Assembly: GCF_014204415.1 (NCBI RefSeq)
Contig: NZ_JACHLE010000002.1
Span: 434,001-498,000 of the forward strand
Length of the DNA stretch: 64,000 nucleotides
Origin: Chryseobacterium defluvii
GTDB lineage: Bacteria > Bacteroidota > Bacteroidia > Flavobacteriales > Weeksellaceae
Reading direction: 5' to 3'
Below, in pieces: positions 51,709 through 61,080 of this stretch (position 1 is its first letter; each line of letters opens with the position of its first letter). Both the position numbers and the translations under genes were made by a program. Below the pieces are notes generated by a model, which did no database searches, was not told the DNA's origin, and saw nothing but the letters and a program-made list of their open reading frames with translations.

Positions 51709-52158
51709 ATGTTGAAAGTTGGAGACCCATTACCGGAATTTGAAGGACTAAACCAAGACGGAAATATCATAAAATCATCAAAACTGACCGGAAAGAAATT
51801 GATCGTCTTCTTTTATCCTCAGGCTAATACTCCGACCTGTACCGTGGAAGCCTGTAACCTCAGCGATAATTATTCCAAATTGAAAAAAGCGGGATTCCGA
51901 CTATTGGGAGTGAGTGCAGATTCTGTGAAAAAGCAGAAAAACTTTCACAGCAAGTTTGCTTTTCCTTATGATCTGATCGCTGATGAAAACCGTGATATCG
52001 TAGAAAAGTTTGGGGTCTGGCAGCAAAAGACCACATTCGGGAAAACGTACATGGGAATTGTAAGAACTACTTTTATTTTTGATGAAAACATGATCTGCAC
52101 ACGTGTTATTGAAAAAGTGACTTCCAAAACGGCTGCCACGCAGATTTTAGAAAACTAA
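51709..52158 (+). CDS. bcp: Thioredoxin-dependent peroxiredoxin (Bcp/PrxQ)
   Basis: The 149-residue protein has the PrxQ pattern FFYPQANTPTCTVEACNLSD, with peroxidatic Cys in TPTC and a second Cys five residues later (CTVEAC). It continues FRLLGVSADSVKKQKNFHSK. It reduces hydrogen peroxide or lipid hydroperoxides. It is divergent from nth, with both promoters packed into about 30 nt, and the next gene follows by 4 nt. Confidence 0.93.
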   Translation: MLKVGDPLPEFEGLNQDGNIIKSSKLTGKKLIVFFYPQANTPTCTVEACNLSDNYSKLKKAGFRLLGVSADSVKKQKNFHSKFAFPYDLIADENRDIVEKFGVWQQKTTFGKTYMGIVRTTFIFDENMICTRVIEKVTSKTAATQILEN

Positions 52159-52162
52159 TGAT

Positions 52163-53056
52163 ATGAAAATCTTTTCTTTTTTGCTATGTTGTACAGCTTT
52201 TCTTTTTACAAGCTGTCATGGCCTTTCTGAAAGTAAAAATTCAGGAGCTATCTTTTTTATGAGTAAGCGTGACGGCAATTTTGAAATTTACAAAACAGAT
52301 TCCAAAGGCAGTGAAGCCAAAAACCTTACTCAAAATCCGGCAGAGGATTTTTGGGCATCTTCTGACGGTAATCTTATCTATTTTTACAGTAACAGAACCG
52401 GAAAAAATCAGATCTATTCTATGAATCCGGATGGCTCCGGCCAGAAGAATATCAGCAATAATTCATACAATGACCGTTTACCCAATGTCTCCAGAGACGG
52501 AAAGCATATTCTTTTTGTGTCCGATAGGGATGAGAAAAACGGAGAATTGTATATTCTTCATTTAGAAACCAATACCACCGAACGCCTTACCCATAACAAG
52601 GTTTTTGAAGATGTTGCTTTTTGGGGTAAAAATTCCAGAGAGATCCTTTTTACCCGTGAAATAGAGCAAAAAGAAGGAGAGCTGTTCAACGGGGAAATTT
52701 TTCAAATGGATCTAAAGACAAAAAAGGAAAAAAGACTTACAAACCAGGCTGGTTATGATGGTGGTGCCCAGTATTCACCCGATTTCAGGAAGATCGCTTT
52801 TTATGCAAAGTCTGCTAAAGGTAAATATGATATTTTTGTTATGAATGCAGACGGAACAAGTATTGAAAACATCACCAATGACGATGAAGAAGATTATTCG
52901 CCTTCCTGGTCTCCTGATGGAAAAAAAATAGTGTGCACTTCCGGTGATTCCAAAAACTATGAGGTGGTAATGATTGATCTGAAGACCCGAAAAAAGGAAA
53001 ACATATCACAGAATCCTAAGCGGGATGAAAGTCCTTTCTGGTTGTTGGCTAAATAA
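52163..53056 (+). CDS. TolB-like beta-propeller lipoprotein
   Basis: The 297-residue protein has a lipoprotein signal (LLCCTAFLFTSCHGLSESKN, Cys at residue 18). At least five PD40-type repeats follow, such as NRTGKNQIYSMNPDGSGQKN and KYDIFVMNADGTSIENITND, then SPSWSPDGKKIVCTSGDSKN. It is short of a full TolB, with no N-terminal TolB domain. It likely sits in the periplasm or outer membrane as a binding protein. It converges with the GNAT gene. Confidence 0.85.
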   Translation: MKIFSFLLCCTAFLFTSCHGLSESKNSGAIFFMSKRDGNFEIYKTDSKGSEAKNLTQNPAEDFWASSDGNLIYFYSNRTGKNQIYSMNPDGSGQKNISNNSYNDRLPNVSRDGKHILFVSDRDEKNGELYILHLETNTTERLTHNKVFEDVAFWGKNSREILFTREIEQKEGELFNGEIFQMDLKTKKEKRLTNQAGYDGGAQYSPDFRKIAFYAKSAKGKYDIFVMNADGTSIENITNDDEEDYSPSWSPDGKKIVCTSGDSKNYEVVMIDLKTRKKENISQNPKRDESPFWLLAK

Positions 53057-53068
53057 CCTTAGTCCCGG

Positions 53069-53611
53069 TTAAATAGTCTCATAGTACATCAATTCTTCGT
53101 TGTCTTCCGGAAGAATTACATATTTCTGAAATCTTAATCCCAGCTTTTCAATTAATTTTTGGGAAGACAAATTATCTTTTGTGGTAATAGCCGACAGTTT
53201 TTTAAGCCCGAATTCATCCATCCCTATAGATTTGACTTTAGCCGCCGCCTCATAAGCGTATCCTTTGCCCTCAAATCCTTCCAGTAAGGAAAAACCAATA
53301 TCTACTACATCCAATCCTTCTCTTTCAAATATGCCTACTCCGCCTATTTTTTGATTTTCGTCTTTGGTAACGATCAGGTAATTACCGAACCCTAATTTTT
53401 CGAACAGTGGAAGAAACCTTGTTTTGATATAGCTTTCCGCATCAGAAAGGGTTTTGATATTGCGGTCTCCGATATATCTGATAAACTTCGGGCTATTATA
53501 CAATTCAAAAATAAATTCCGCATCATCCAATGACATCGGACGGATGATTAGTCTCTCTGTTTCGTAAAAACTATTTTCGTGGGGTTGATTTGGCTGGTTT
53601 TTTGGGTTCAT
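53069..53611 (-). CDS. GNAT-family N-acetyltransferase (RimJ/RimL type)
   Basis: The 180-residue protein has the typical start YETERLIIRPMSLDDAEFIF, then KIGGVGIFEREGLDVVDIGF and LLEGFEGKGYAYEAAAKVKS (acetyl-CoA binding), ending KLSAITTKDNLSSQKLIEKL. It acetylates a protein or small-molecule amine. It overlaps the upstream secreted-protein gene by 41 bp, so an inner start is conceivable. The substrate is unknown. Confidence 0.87.
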   Translation of the reverse strand: MNPKNQPNQPHENSFYETERLIIRPMSLDDAEFIFELYNSPKFIRYIGDRNIKTLSDAESYIKTRFLPLFEKLGFGNYLIVTKDENQKIGGVGIFEREGLDVVDIGFSLLEGFEGKGYAYEAAAKVKSIGMDEFGLKKLSAITTKDNLSSQKLIEKLGLRFQKYVILPEDNEELMYYETI

Positions 53612-54242
53612 CTTTTGGTTCCTCCTTTTTTTCGATCTTTAGAAGCCTTGGATTATTCTTACATTTCTTATAGTACAGCTCAATATAAGTTCCGTTATCT
53701 TTTACACTGGTAATGGCTCCTGTAGATTTATTTACCGTTAAAGTATAATGTGTTTTCTGATAGGGACATTCTTTTGAGGTCAGTTTTCCGAGGTCCAGAT
53801 AGTAATTGGAGCCGTCCTCATAATAGTTTCCAGCAATGTCCTTAAACTCTTCATCCACCATGTATCCTTCTATGGTTGCAGCAATTGCCGCTTCTTCCAC
53901 ATTGTCTACTTTTCCGATAAACTTTTTCAAACCTTCCAAGTCAGTGACGTAATTGGTCTTTCCTGCTGATGAATAGACGATATAATAAAAGCTGTCTTCA
54001 TCCGGAAAGATATCAAACCCGGAAAACTGAGGTGTATAATCTTTCTTCCCTCCCGAAGTCTTTATTTCCCTGTCTTTGCCGTATGTGTTATAAACCAATA
54101 CCCAAAAATCTACCCTGTCATCCGGAATTATTCTCTGAAGGAGATTCGGAATATCTGCAAATTTTTTCTTCTGCTGAGCGTATGTTAACATTCCCAAAAA
54201 CAGAAAAACAAATAGTATGAGCTTGCCTATATTTTTTTTCAT
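53571..54242 (-). CDS. Secreted hypothetical protein
   Basis: The 223-residue protein has a signal peptide (KKNIGKLILFVFLFLGMLTY) and a mature part with DRVDFWVLVYNTYGKDREIK and KECPYQKTHYTLTVNKSTGA. It ends with a Lys/Pro/Glu tail (EKKEEPKDEPKKPAKSTPRK). It has two conserved-looking cysteines. No domain was recognised. It lies between ManC and the GNAT gene in the leftward run. Confidence 0.7.
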   Translation of the reverse strand: MKKNIGKLILFVFLFLGMLTYAQQKKKFADIPNLLQRIIPDDRVDFWVLVYNTYGKDREIKTSGGKKDYTPQFSGFDIFPDEDSFYYIVYSSAGKTNYVTDLEGLKKFIGKVDNVEEAAIAATIEGYMVDEEFKDIAGNYYEDGSNYYLDLGKLTSKECPYQKTHYTLTVNKSTGAITSVKDNGTYIELYYKKCKNNPRLLKIEKKEEPKDEPKKPAKSTPRK

Positions 54243-54273
54243 AATTCTAAACCCGGCAGAAAGTATGCCATTT

Positions 54274-55356
54274 TTACATAAACTTTTCTCCCTTTTTAAG
54301 GTTTTTCAGGTCAAGGACATAATCTTTGATCAATTGGTCATGTTCTCTCGGGCAGATCAGCAGTACTTTCTCCGTATCTACGACAATATAGTCTTTCAAG
54401 CCGTCTATTACTATAGCTTTATTGCTGTTTTTGATATGAATAATATTGCCTTCAGAATTATAGGTTATGATATGCTTTTGTTTTACAGCATTCTGATTCT
54501 CGTCTTTTTCAGTATTTTCATATACCGAAGTCCAGGTTCCCAGATCACTCCAGCCTAGATCCGAAGGAATAACGTATACGTTTTTTGCTTTTTCCAGAAT
54601 TCCGTTATCTATAGAGATCTTCTGAACTTTAGGATAAATGGTTTCTATACAGCTTTCTTCTTTCTCAGAATTATACTCACAAGCCATGAAATGCTGGGTC
54701 ATTTCCGGAAGGAACATTTCAAAGGCATGATGAATGGATTTCATATTCCATACGAATATCCCTGCATTCCAGAGAAAATCCCCGCTTTCCAGAAAGCTTT
54801 GGGCAATTTCCAGGATCGGTTTTTCCGTAAAGGTTTTTACCTTGAAAAATTCAGATCCTTTTTTATCTACAAACTGTATATATCCGTAGCCTGTATCTGG
54901 TCTCGTTGGAGTAATTCCCAGCGTAACAAGATAATCGTTTTTGGACGCCAGATCGAAAGCAATCTCCACTTTCTGAAGAAAAACGTCTTCCTTAAGGATG
55001 AGGTGATCCGCAGGCAGAACGATCATTGTCGCATTAGGATTGATCTCGGCAATTTTATTGGCCATATATAAATTACAGGCAGCTGTATTTTTTATCATGG
55101 GTTCTCCAACAATATTCTGCTCAGGAACTTCCGGAATCTGCTGATGAGAAAGGGCTACATATTCTTTGTTGGTAATTACAAATATATTTTCATCAGGAAT
55201 TATTTTACTGATCCTGTCATAGGTCTGCTGAATCATGGTGCGCCCGACTCCTAAAATGTCCTGAAATTGTTTTGGGAATTTCTGAGTACTCATAGGCCAG
55301 AATCTGCTGCCGATCCCTCCTGCCATAATTACACAGTATTTATCTGATTTTGACAT
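54274..55356 (-). CDS. manC: Mannose-1-phosphate guanylyltransferase
   Basis: The ATG at 55356 (MSKSDKYCVIMAGGIGSRFW) is 2 nt past the SprT-like stop and gives 360 residues. The nucleotidyltransferase loop is MAGGIGSRFWPMSTQKFPKQ. Later come ATMIVLPADHLILKEDVFLQ and GDFLWNAGIFVWNMKSIHHA, then SDLGWSDLGTWTSVYE. It makes GDP-mannose for glycans. It has no fused isomerase domain. Confidence 0.92.
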   Translation of the reverse strand: MSKSDKYCVIMAGGIGSRFWPMSTQKFPKQFQDILGVGRTMIQQTYDRISKIIPDENIFVITNKEYVALSHQQIPEVPEQNIVGEPMIKNTAACNLYMANKIAEINPNATMIVLPADHLILKEDVFLQKVEIAFDLASKNDYLVTLGITPTRPDTGYGYIQFVDKKGSEFFKVKTFTEKPILEIAQSFLESGDFLWNAGIFVWNMKSIHHAFEMFLPEMTQHFMACEYNSEKEESCIETIYPKVQKISIDNGILEKAKNVYVIPSDLGWSDLGTWTSVYENTEKDENQNAVKQKHIITYNSEGNIIHIKNSNKAIVIDGLKDYIVVDTEKVLLICPREHDQLIKDYVLDLKNLKKGEKFM

Positions 55357-55358
55357 GT

Positions 55359-55949
55359 TTAACTGCATTTTTCTACCCGAGCTAAAGGTTTGAAAGAATA
55401 CTTTCTCCCAGTAGCCAGGTTCTTACAAAGATAGTTTTTTTTAATCAGACCTTCTAATAAATACTTTTCACTGCGATATATAAAATATTCCCCTTTCTGA
55501 AGCTCTTCAATAAACTGAAGCTTATCATCCTTTTTCTCAATATGAAAATATTTTACAAGCTCTGGACTTGCCATAAAGTTGGCTTTTGGAGATCTTGAAA
55601 ATTTTATGATGATTGGTTTCAGATCTTCTTCATAGGCATCAATGCTTTCCAGAAGCATTTTCCTGAAGGTATCCTTCCATTCCGTCCCGTGGGGAGAAAT
55701 CCTTCTTCCATATTTTTCAAAAGCAATTAAATGGGCCAGTTCATGCGTGAGAACAAAGAAAAACAATGGGGGAGCCAGAGTAGAATTAATGGTTATTCCA
55801 TGGGAATTATCCGGAAGTTTTCTATAATCTCCCAGTTTGGAATTTCTGTTCCTTGTGATCTTTATATGAATATAGTATTCTGAAAACCAGAATTTTAAAT
55901 ATTGAAGCGTATTTTGTGGTAAATATTTCTCTAGTGCTTGGATCGACAT
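55359..55949 (-). CDS. SprT-like zinc metalloprotease
   Basis: The 196-residue protein has HELAHLIAFEKYGRRISPHG (HExxH at about residues 69-73, with a third His in SPHG). This matches SprT/Spartan-like proteases. It has no signal peptide. SprT relatives act on DNA-protein crosslinks in eukaryotes; the bacterial role is unclear. It is flanked by tolC-like and manC genes with almost no gap. Confidence 0.85.
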   Translation of the reverse strand: MSIQALEKYLPQNTLQYLKFWFSEYYIHIKITRNRNSKLGDYRKLPDNSHGITINSTLAPPLFFFVLTHELAHLIAFEKYGRRISPHGTEWKDTFRKMLLESIDAYEEDLKPIIIKFSRSPKANFMASPELVKYFHIEKKDDKLQFIEELQKGEYFIYRSEKYLLEGLIKKNYLCKNLATGRKYSFKPLARVEKCS

Positions 55950-55950
55950 T

Positions 55951-57297
55951 TTACAAACTTAATGGAATTCCTGCATAGAAATTCAACAATTTAAGACTGA
56001 AAAGATAATTAAATTTTGCCTGCGCCACAGAACCCTGTGCATTGGCATAGTTATTTCTGGCAATATTTACATCATAGATGGTAGACCTTCCTGCCGCATA
56101 GCTTTTATCTGCAAAATCTAAAGCCAGTTTTGTGCTTTTCTCTGCTTCTACAGCCGCCAGATAGATCTCATAATTGGCATCTACATCATACTGGGCTTTC
56201 TGAACATTCTGTTTTACGGTCTGCTTCTGCTGCTCCAGTGAATTTTTGGCAACGCTTTCATTAATTTTAGACTGTTCTACCTGCAGTTTCGTAATTCCTT
56301 TATTAAAAATCGGGATGTTGACGGATACCCCCGCCTGCTGTCCGAAATTATCTTTGTATTGCCGGAAGAATGCAGGTTCTTTAAGAGGATTCCCGAACTG
56401 ATCATATCCTGAATAATTTGTATTCAATAAATTATTATAAAAGCTGCCGATTCCCGCACTCGCCGTTACAGTTGGCCAGAAGGCTGTTTTCGTAACTTCG
56501 GTCTGGGCTTCTGCCGACCGGATCCTGCTTTCTGCAGCTTTTACCTGTGGCTGGGTTTCATAAGCCGTATTTAATACCTCTTCCACAGATTTCAATTGTG
56601 GAGCCAACTGATCGGGAACATTGACATCTTCTACGTCAAAACCCTTATAATCCGGCAATTGTAATAGCTGCGCTAAGGCAAACAAGCTCCGTCCTACATT
56701 GATTTCTGCTGTTTTGAGGTTTTGCTTCTCTCTTGCCAAAGCTGCTTCGGCTTCAGCGAGGATGGTCTGTGCCGTAGTTCCAACCTGGGTGGTTATCTTA
56801 GCCCTGTCGTACTGTTTTTGGGCATTCCCAACAGCACTCTCAGAAATTTTTACAATTTCCTTATTCAGCAATGTGGTCAGATACTGTTGTGCGATCTGTA
56901 AAGAAATGTCATTTTTTATGGTTTCCACATCATATTGGCTTGCTTCCACATCAAATTCAATTTTTCTGATATTTTTTTCCAGCCTCCCGTTATTGTAAAG
57001 CAGGATATCGGCCCCGAGATTGGCACTGTTGCTAAACCTGTCATTCCTTAAACTACCGGTTCCGAATGAGGTTTGCCCAAAGCTCACATTATTACTCATA
57101 TTGGCTGATACCGAAGGAAGATATTCCTTTCGTGCCATTTTAAGATTAGCATCCTGAATCTGTTTTGAATATTCATTTTGGATAACCTGAAGATTATGCT
57201 TTACGGCATAATCCACACATTCTCTTAAGGACCATTTCTTCTGGGCGTTTAAACCCAGGCAGGCCAATCCAAAAATGATGATCCAAACTTTTCTCAT
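55951..57297 (-). CDS. TolC-family outer-membrane efflux protein
   Basis: The 448-residue protein has a signal peptide (RKVWIIIFGLACLGLNAQ), LRECVDYAVKHNLQVIQNEY at the start of the first repeat, then GRLEKNIRKIEFDVEASQYD and long helical hairpins. This is the TolC/OMF pattern. It forms an outer-membrane exit duct for efflux or secretion. No inner-membrane pump or adaptor gene is adjacent. It is the first gene of a leftward run through SprT, ManC and GNAT. Confidence 0.9.
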   Translation of the reverse strand: MRKVWIIIFGLACLGLNAQKKWSLRECVDYAVKHNLQVIQNEYSKQIQDANLKMARKEYLPSVSANMSNNVSFGQTSFGTGSLRNDRFSNSANLGADILLYNNGRLEKNIRKIEFDVEASQYDVETIKNDISLQIAQQYLTTLLNKEIVKISESAVGNAQKQYDRAKITTQVGTTAQTILAEAEAALAREKQNLKTAEINVGRSLFALAQLLQLPDYKGFDVEDVNVPDQLAPQLKSVEEVLNTAYETQPQVKAAESRIRSAEAQTEVTKTAFWPTVTASAGIGSFYNNLLNTNYSGYDQFGNPLKEPAFFRQYKDNFGQQAGVSVNIPIFNKGITKLQVEQSKINESVAKNSLEQQKQTVKQNVQKAQYDVDANYEIYLAAVEAEKSTKLALDFADKSYAAGRSTIYDVNIARNNYANAQGSVAQAKFNYLFSLKLLNFYAGIPLSL

Positions 57298-57671
57298 ATT
57301 AATCTTTTACTGAATTAGACGAATCAAATATAAAAAAGTTACAGTTTTAAAAATTAATATTTCTTTTTAAAAAAACAGGAAATTTCATCTCTCGGCAATA
57401 ATATAATAAGCCAAACTGTTCTTTTTTATAGGCAATGCCCACCATTTTTTCAGTTGATACTGATATGAAATTATTTTTTTATTGATTAGGAGCCCGTTTT
57501 ACACACTGCATTTACACTTAGTTTTTCTGTTTTTCCCTTTAAATTCATGCGTTTATGTGTGCAGTAGAAATACAGTGCCTGTTTTAAAAGCTTATATCTT
57601 TATTTTTGAGAATATTTTAATATCCTCTGATTTTCTCAATTATTTCCATTAAAATTTATTCTCCTAATGCT
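57298..57671. other. AT-rich divergent intergenic region
   Basis: About 370 nt separate the leftward tolC-like gene from the rightward metalloprotease gene. It has a leftward box TATATTTG at 57325-57332 (28 nt before the tolC-like start) and a rightward TATTTTTG at 57601-57608 (63 nt before the protease ATG). No RNA gene or repeat was recognised. Confidence 0.45.
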
Positions 57672-59471
57672 ATGAAAAATTATTTACAACTATTTTTTTT
57701 ACTGTGCTTTTTATTTACTTTTTCACAAAGCAATAATAAAAGTTTTGAAGAGTGTGCTACCAACAAGGTTATGAAGGATCTTTACATTCAGCACCCCGAA
57801 ATGAAAATAAAAGAAGATGCTTTCAACCGGGAGCTTTCAAAAATGATCAGAAGTGGGGAATTAAATAAGTTTTATTCCAAAAACTCCCCGGTTTATGAAA
57901 TTCCTGTTGTTGTTCATGTGGTAAGCGACGGAAGCCCTCTGGGATCTTCCTGTAACAGAACTGATGCAGAAGTGATCAATTGGATCAATCATACGAATGA
58001 TATTTATTCCGGCAATTCAGCTCCCGGAATAAGCACTCCCATTCCTGTTAAGCTTGTTCTGGCAAAAATTGACCCTAACTGTAATCCTACCAACGGAATC
58101 AACAGGATCAACGCATCACATCTTACCAATTATGTAACCTATGGCGTAGACTCCCAAGCCAATCAGTCCGGATTATATCAGTTAGATATGACTGCTTTGG
58201 GAAAATGGGATCCTACTAAATATTATAATATCTATGTAGTGAAGGACACTGCGGGAGGAGGTGTGCCTAATGGAGGATGGGCTACATTCGCATCAAATCA
58301 CGGGAATAATACCGATCATGCCATCATTCATTATACTGCAATAACTTCACCTTCCCGTCACCATGTGCTTTCTCATGAATTTGGCCATGCAATGAGCCTT
58401 TATCATACCCAGCAAGGATCTTCCGGTTCTACCTGTCCTGCAAACAATGATTGTACATTAGACGGCGATCTTGTCTGTGATACGGAGCCTAATATTCTTT
58501 CATCTCCGGGGACGACGCCTTGCCAGGCTGGTCAGATTAATCCATGTACCGGAATAGCATACGCCGGTGCAGAAAGTAACATCATGACTTACACTGCATG
58601 CTACAGAGACCGATTCACTGCAGGGCAGCGTGACAGGGCAATCGCCCAACTACTATATTACAGACAAAGCTTGCTGAATTCTCCGGTCCTTAATACTACA
58701 CCTATCAATAATACTGTATCCCTTACCCCGGCTTGTACTCCGGCAACAATTACAGGCCCTAGTAATTATAATTATGGCATTACATACGTTAAGTTTGGTG
58801 AGATTAATAATTACTCCCGTGCCTACCAGCAGTCTGCTAATAATTTCTATGAAAATTTCACCGGAAGCTACTGCCTGGGCAAAGCCACAACTACAATCCC
58901 ATTGACGAATGCGACCACTATCACAATTGCTCCCGGTCCCGCAAGTTCAAGTAATCCGGCTCATCTTATACGAGCCTATATAGATTATAATAATGACGGC
59001 CAGTTCAACGAAACTACGGAAAGAATTTTAAGCCAAACTGTTTCTGCAGGGTCAGTAGCTACTTCTTCTATTACTCCTCCTCCCACTGCTGTACTGAACA
59101 CACCTCTGAGATTAAGAGTAATCGGGGACAGTAATAATTTTGCCTCCAGTGTCAACGCATGTTACAATCCTGCAAGGGGACAAGTGGAAGATTATTCCAT
59201 AACCATCCAGAGCCAAACCCTATCAACAAATAAAGAGATAACAAATACCAGCCCTATTATTACAAAGGTTAATTCATCGGTTTATGTAAGAAGTGACCGC
59301 AAGATCTTGTCCGTTACCCTATATGATGCTTCCGGCAGAATTGTACTGAACAGAGAAGGTATAAATTCAACAGAATTCAAATCTTCTTCCTTAGATATAC
59401 AAAACGCTATAATTTTTGTAAATGTTATTTTAGAAAAAGGTGAGACCATTGTCAGAAAAATAAAGTTTTAA
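57672..59471 (+). CDS. Secreted M43-type zinc metalloprotease with T9SS domain
   Basis: The 599-residue protein has a signal peptide (MKNYLQLFFLLCFLFTFS). The catalytic domain (about 75-340) contains SHEFGHAMSLYHTQQGSSGS, with the HExxHxxGxxH-like site at 235-245, and a later NIMTYTA Met-turn. About 420-515 is a GEVED-type domain (HLIRAYIDYNNDGQFNETTE, RGQVEDYSITIQ). The last 75 residues are a T9SS sorting domain (VYVRSDRKILSVTLYDASGR). It is exported and should cleave extracellular protein. Cytophagalysin-type M43 peptidases are relatives. Confidence 0.9.
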   Translation: MKNYLQLFFLLCFLFTFSQSNNKSFEECATNKVMKDLYIQHPEMKIKEDAFNRELSKMIRSGELNKFYSKNSPVYEIPVVVHVVSDGSPLGSSCNRTDAEVINWINHTNDIYSGNSAPGISTPIPVKLVLAKIDPNCNPTNGINRINASHLTNYVTYGVDSQANQSGLYQLDMTALGKWDPTKYYNIYVVKDTAGGGVPNGGWATFASNHGNNTDHAIIHYTAITSPSRHHVLSHEFGHAMSLYHTQQGSSGSTCPANNDCTLDGDLVCDTEPNILSSPGTTPCQAGQINPCTGIAYAGAESNIMTYTACYRDRFTAGQRDRAIAQLLYYRQSLLNSPVLNTTPINNTVSLTPACTPATITGPSNYNYGITYVKFGEINNYSRAYQQSANNFYENFTGSYCLGKATTTIPLTNATTITIAPGPASSSNPAHLIRAYIDYNNDGQFNETTERILSQTVSAGSVATSSITPPPTAVLNTPLRLRVIGDSNNFASSVNACYNPARGQVEDYSITIQSQTLSTNKEITNTSPIITKVNSSVYVRSDRKILSVTLYDASGRIVLNREGINSTEFKSSSLDIQNAIIFVNVILEKGETIVRKIKF

Positions 59472-59492
59472 CATCAAATAGTTTATAAAATG

Positions 59493-59518
59493 AAAAGAGC
59501 TTTACAGCTCTTTTTTTG
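59493..59518 (+). terminator. Terminator after the metalloprotease gene
   Basis: AAGAGCT (59495-59501) pairs with AGCTCTT with a TTAC loop, followed by TTTTTT. It is 24 nt past the stop at 59471. Confidence 0.8.
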
Positions 59519-59605
59519 TTTTGTGATCATTTTGTTTGTAAAAGTTAATAGTAAATTATATAGTACTATGGTACATCATACAAAAAACTTTAAGAAATTT
59601 GTATC

Positions 59606-60847
59606 ATGACAAACGAACAATACCAGGAAGCCGTAGAATGGCTTTTCGTACAGGCCCCTAACTATCAGATTGACGGGCAAAAAGCCTATAAACCCGGTTT
59701 GGATAATATCACAAAGCTTTGTGCTTTCTTCGGCAACCCCCAGGAGAACCTGCAATGCATTCATATCGGGGGCACTAACGGAAAAGGCTCTACAAGCAAT
59801 ATGCTGGCTTCAATTCTTCAGGAATCCGGCTATACCGTTGGTTTATATAATTCTCCTCACCTTATTGATTTTACAGAACGTATAAAGATTAATGGTAAAA
59901 ACTGTGATAAGGAATTTGTCTATCATTTCATTCAAAAGCTTAAAAAGCTTCCCGAAGATATCCGCCCGTCATTTTTTGAATTTACTACGATTATGGCTTT
60001 CGAATACTTCTATCAGCAGAAAGTGGATTTTGCCATCATTGAAGTTGGCCTGGGCGGGAGATTAGATTCCACAAACATCATCAAACCTTTGGTTACGGCG
60101 ATTACTAATGTTCAGCTTGATCATCAGAATATTCTGGGAAATACTATTGAGGAGATCGCCAGAGAAAAAGCCGGAATCATCAAAAATAATACAACAATTA
60201 TTTCCGGAGATGAAAATGAAACGGTAAAAAGCATTATTAAAGAAAAAGCAGATCAGGAAAATGCCCCATTTGTTGACGCGAGTTTACTAAATTCTGATTT
60301 AAAATCGGATTTGAAGGGGAATTATCAGGAAAAGAATATAAAGGTGGTTCTGGTATTGGTTGAAGAATTAAGGAAACTCAATGTCAGTATTTCCGGCAGG
60401 GAGATAGAAACAGGATTACTGAATGTTCATAAAAATACCAGATTTATTGGCCGCTGGTTTGAATTTTCAAAAGACCCTCTGACGATCTGTGATACGGCAC
60501 ATAACCAGGCCGGATTGGAACAGGTTTTTGCCCAGCTCAATTCCATAGGCCGGCAAAAGCATATTGTTTTAGGTTTCGTGAATGATAAAAAGATAGATGA
60601 GGTCATGAATATGCTCCCGGAAAAATCTGTTTTTTATTTCGCTAAGCCTTCTATACACAGGGGCAGGCATCCAAAAGATTATGAAGACCTTCTTCTGAAG
60701 GCAAAAATAAATTATAAAATTTTCGATTCTGTGCAGGAAGCTTATCTTTCTGCTAAGCAACAATGTAGCAGTGAGGATATGATTTTTATTGGTGGAAGCA
60801 ATTTTGTGGTGGGAGAATTTTTAGAAAAAAATTTGCTGGTTTCTTAA
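59606..60847 (+). CDS. folC: Folylpolyglutamate synthase / dihydrofolate synthase
   Basis: The 413-residue protein has the P-loop HIGGTNGKGSTSNMLASILQ (about residues 52-71), the substrate loop YNSPHLIDFTERIKINGK, VDFAIIEVGLGGRLDSTNII, and DTAHNQAGLEQVFAQL. It adds glutamate tails to folates in the cytoplasm. The promoter of the tRNA genes starts inside its 3' end. Confidence 0.95.
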   Translation: MTNEQYQEAVEWLFVQAPNYQIDGQKAYKPGLDNITKLCAFFGNPQENLQCIHIGGTNGKGSTSNMLASILQESGYTVGLYNSPHLIDFTERIKINGKNCDKEFVYHFIQKLKKLPEDIRPSFFEFTTIMAFEYFYQQKVDFAIIEVGLGGRLDSTNIIKPLVTAITNVQLDHQNILGNTIEEIAREKAGIIKNNTTIISGDENETVKSIIKEKADQENAPFVDASLLNSDLKSDLKGNYQEKNIKVVLVLVEELRKLNVSISGREIETGLLNVHKNTRFIGRWFEFSKDPLTICDTAHNQAGLEQVFAQLNSIGRQKHIVLGFVNDKKIDEVMNMLPEKSVFYFAKPSIHRGRHPKDYEDLLLKAKINYKIFDSVQEAYLSAKQQCSSEDMIFIGGSNFVVGEFLEKNLLVS

Positions 60848-60862
60848 TAAGTCGTATATTTG
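60833..60862 (+). promoter_or_regulatory. Consensus promoter of the tRNA-Val genes
   Basis: TTG (60833-60835), a 19-nt spacer and TATATTTG (60855-60862) match the Bacteroidota consensus exactly. The first tRNA begins 32 nt after the minus-7 box. The minus-33 element lies within the last codons of folC. Confidence 0.8.
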
Positions 60863-60893
60863 CACCACTCTAAACGAGAAAACTTGTTAAAGA

Positions 60894-60968
60894 GGGTTCT
60901 TAGCTCAGTTGGTTCAGAGCATCTGGTTTACACCCAGAGGGTCGGGGGTTCGAATCCCTCAGGACCCA
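60894..60968 (+). tRNA. tRNA-Val (anticodon TAC), copy 1
   Basis: The 75-nt cloverleaf has acceptor arms GGGTTCT and AGGACCC with one G-U pair, D arm GCTCAGTTGGTTCAGAGC, anticodon stem TCTGG and CCAGA with loop TTTACAC giving anticodon UAC, and T arm GGGGGTTCGAATCCCTC. It ends at discriminator A. The CCA tail is not encoded. Confidence 0.95.
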
Positions 60969-61001
60969 CAGAAAAGGAAACGAAACCTTTCAAAAAAATT
61001 C

Positions 61002-61076
61002 GGGTTCTTAGCTCAGTTGGTTCAGAGCATCTGGTTTACACCCAGAGGGTCGGGGGTTCGAATCCCTCAGGACCCA
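61002..61076 (+). tRNA. tRNA-Val (anticodon TAC), copy 2
   Basis: The sequence is identical to copy 1, with the same UAC anticodon, and lies 33 nt downstream. Both are read from the promoter at 60833-60862. The two copies probably raise supply of this isoacceptor. Confidence 0.95.
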
Positions 61077-61080
61077 CAAA

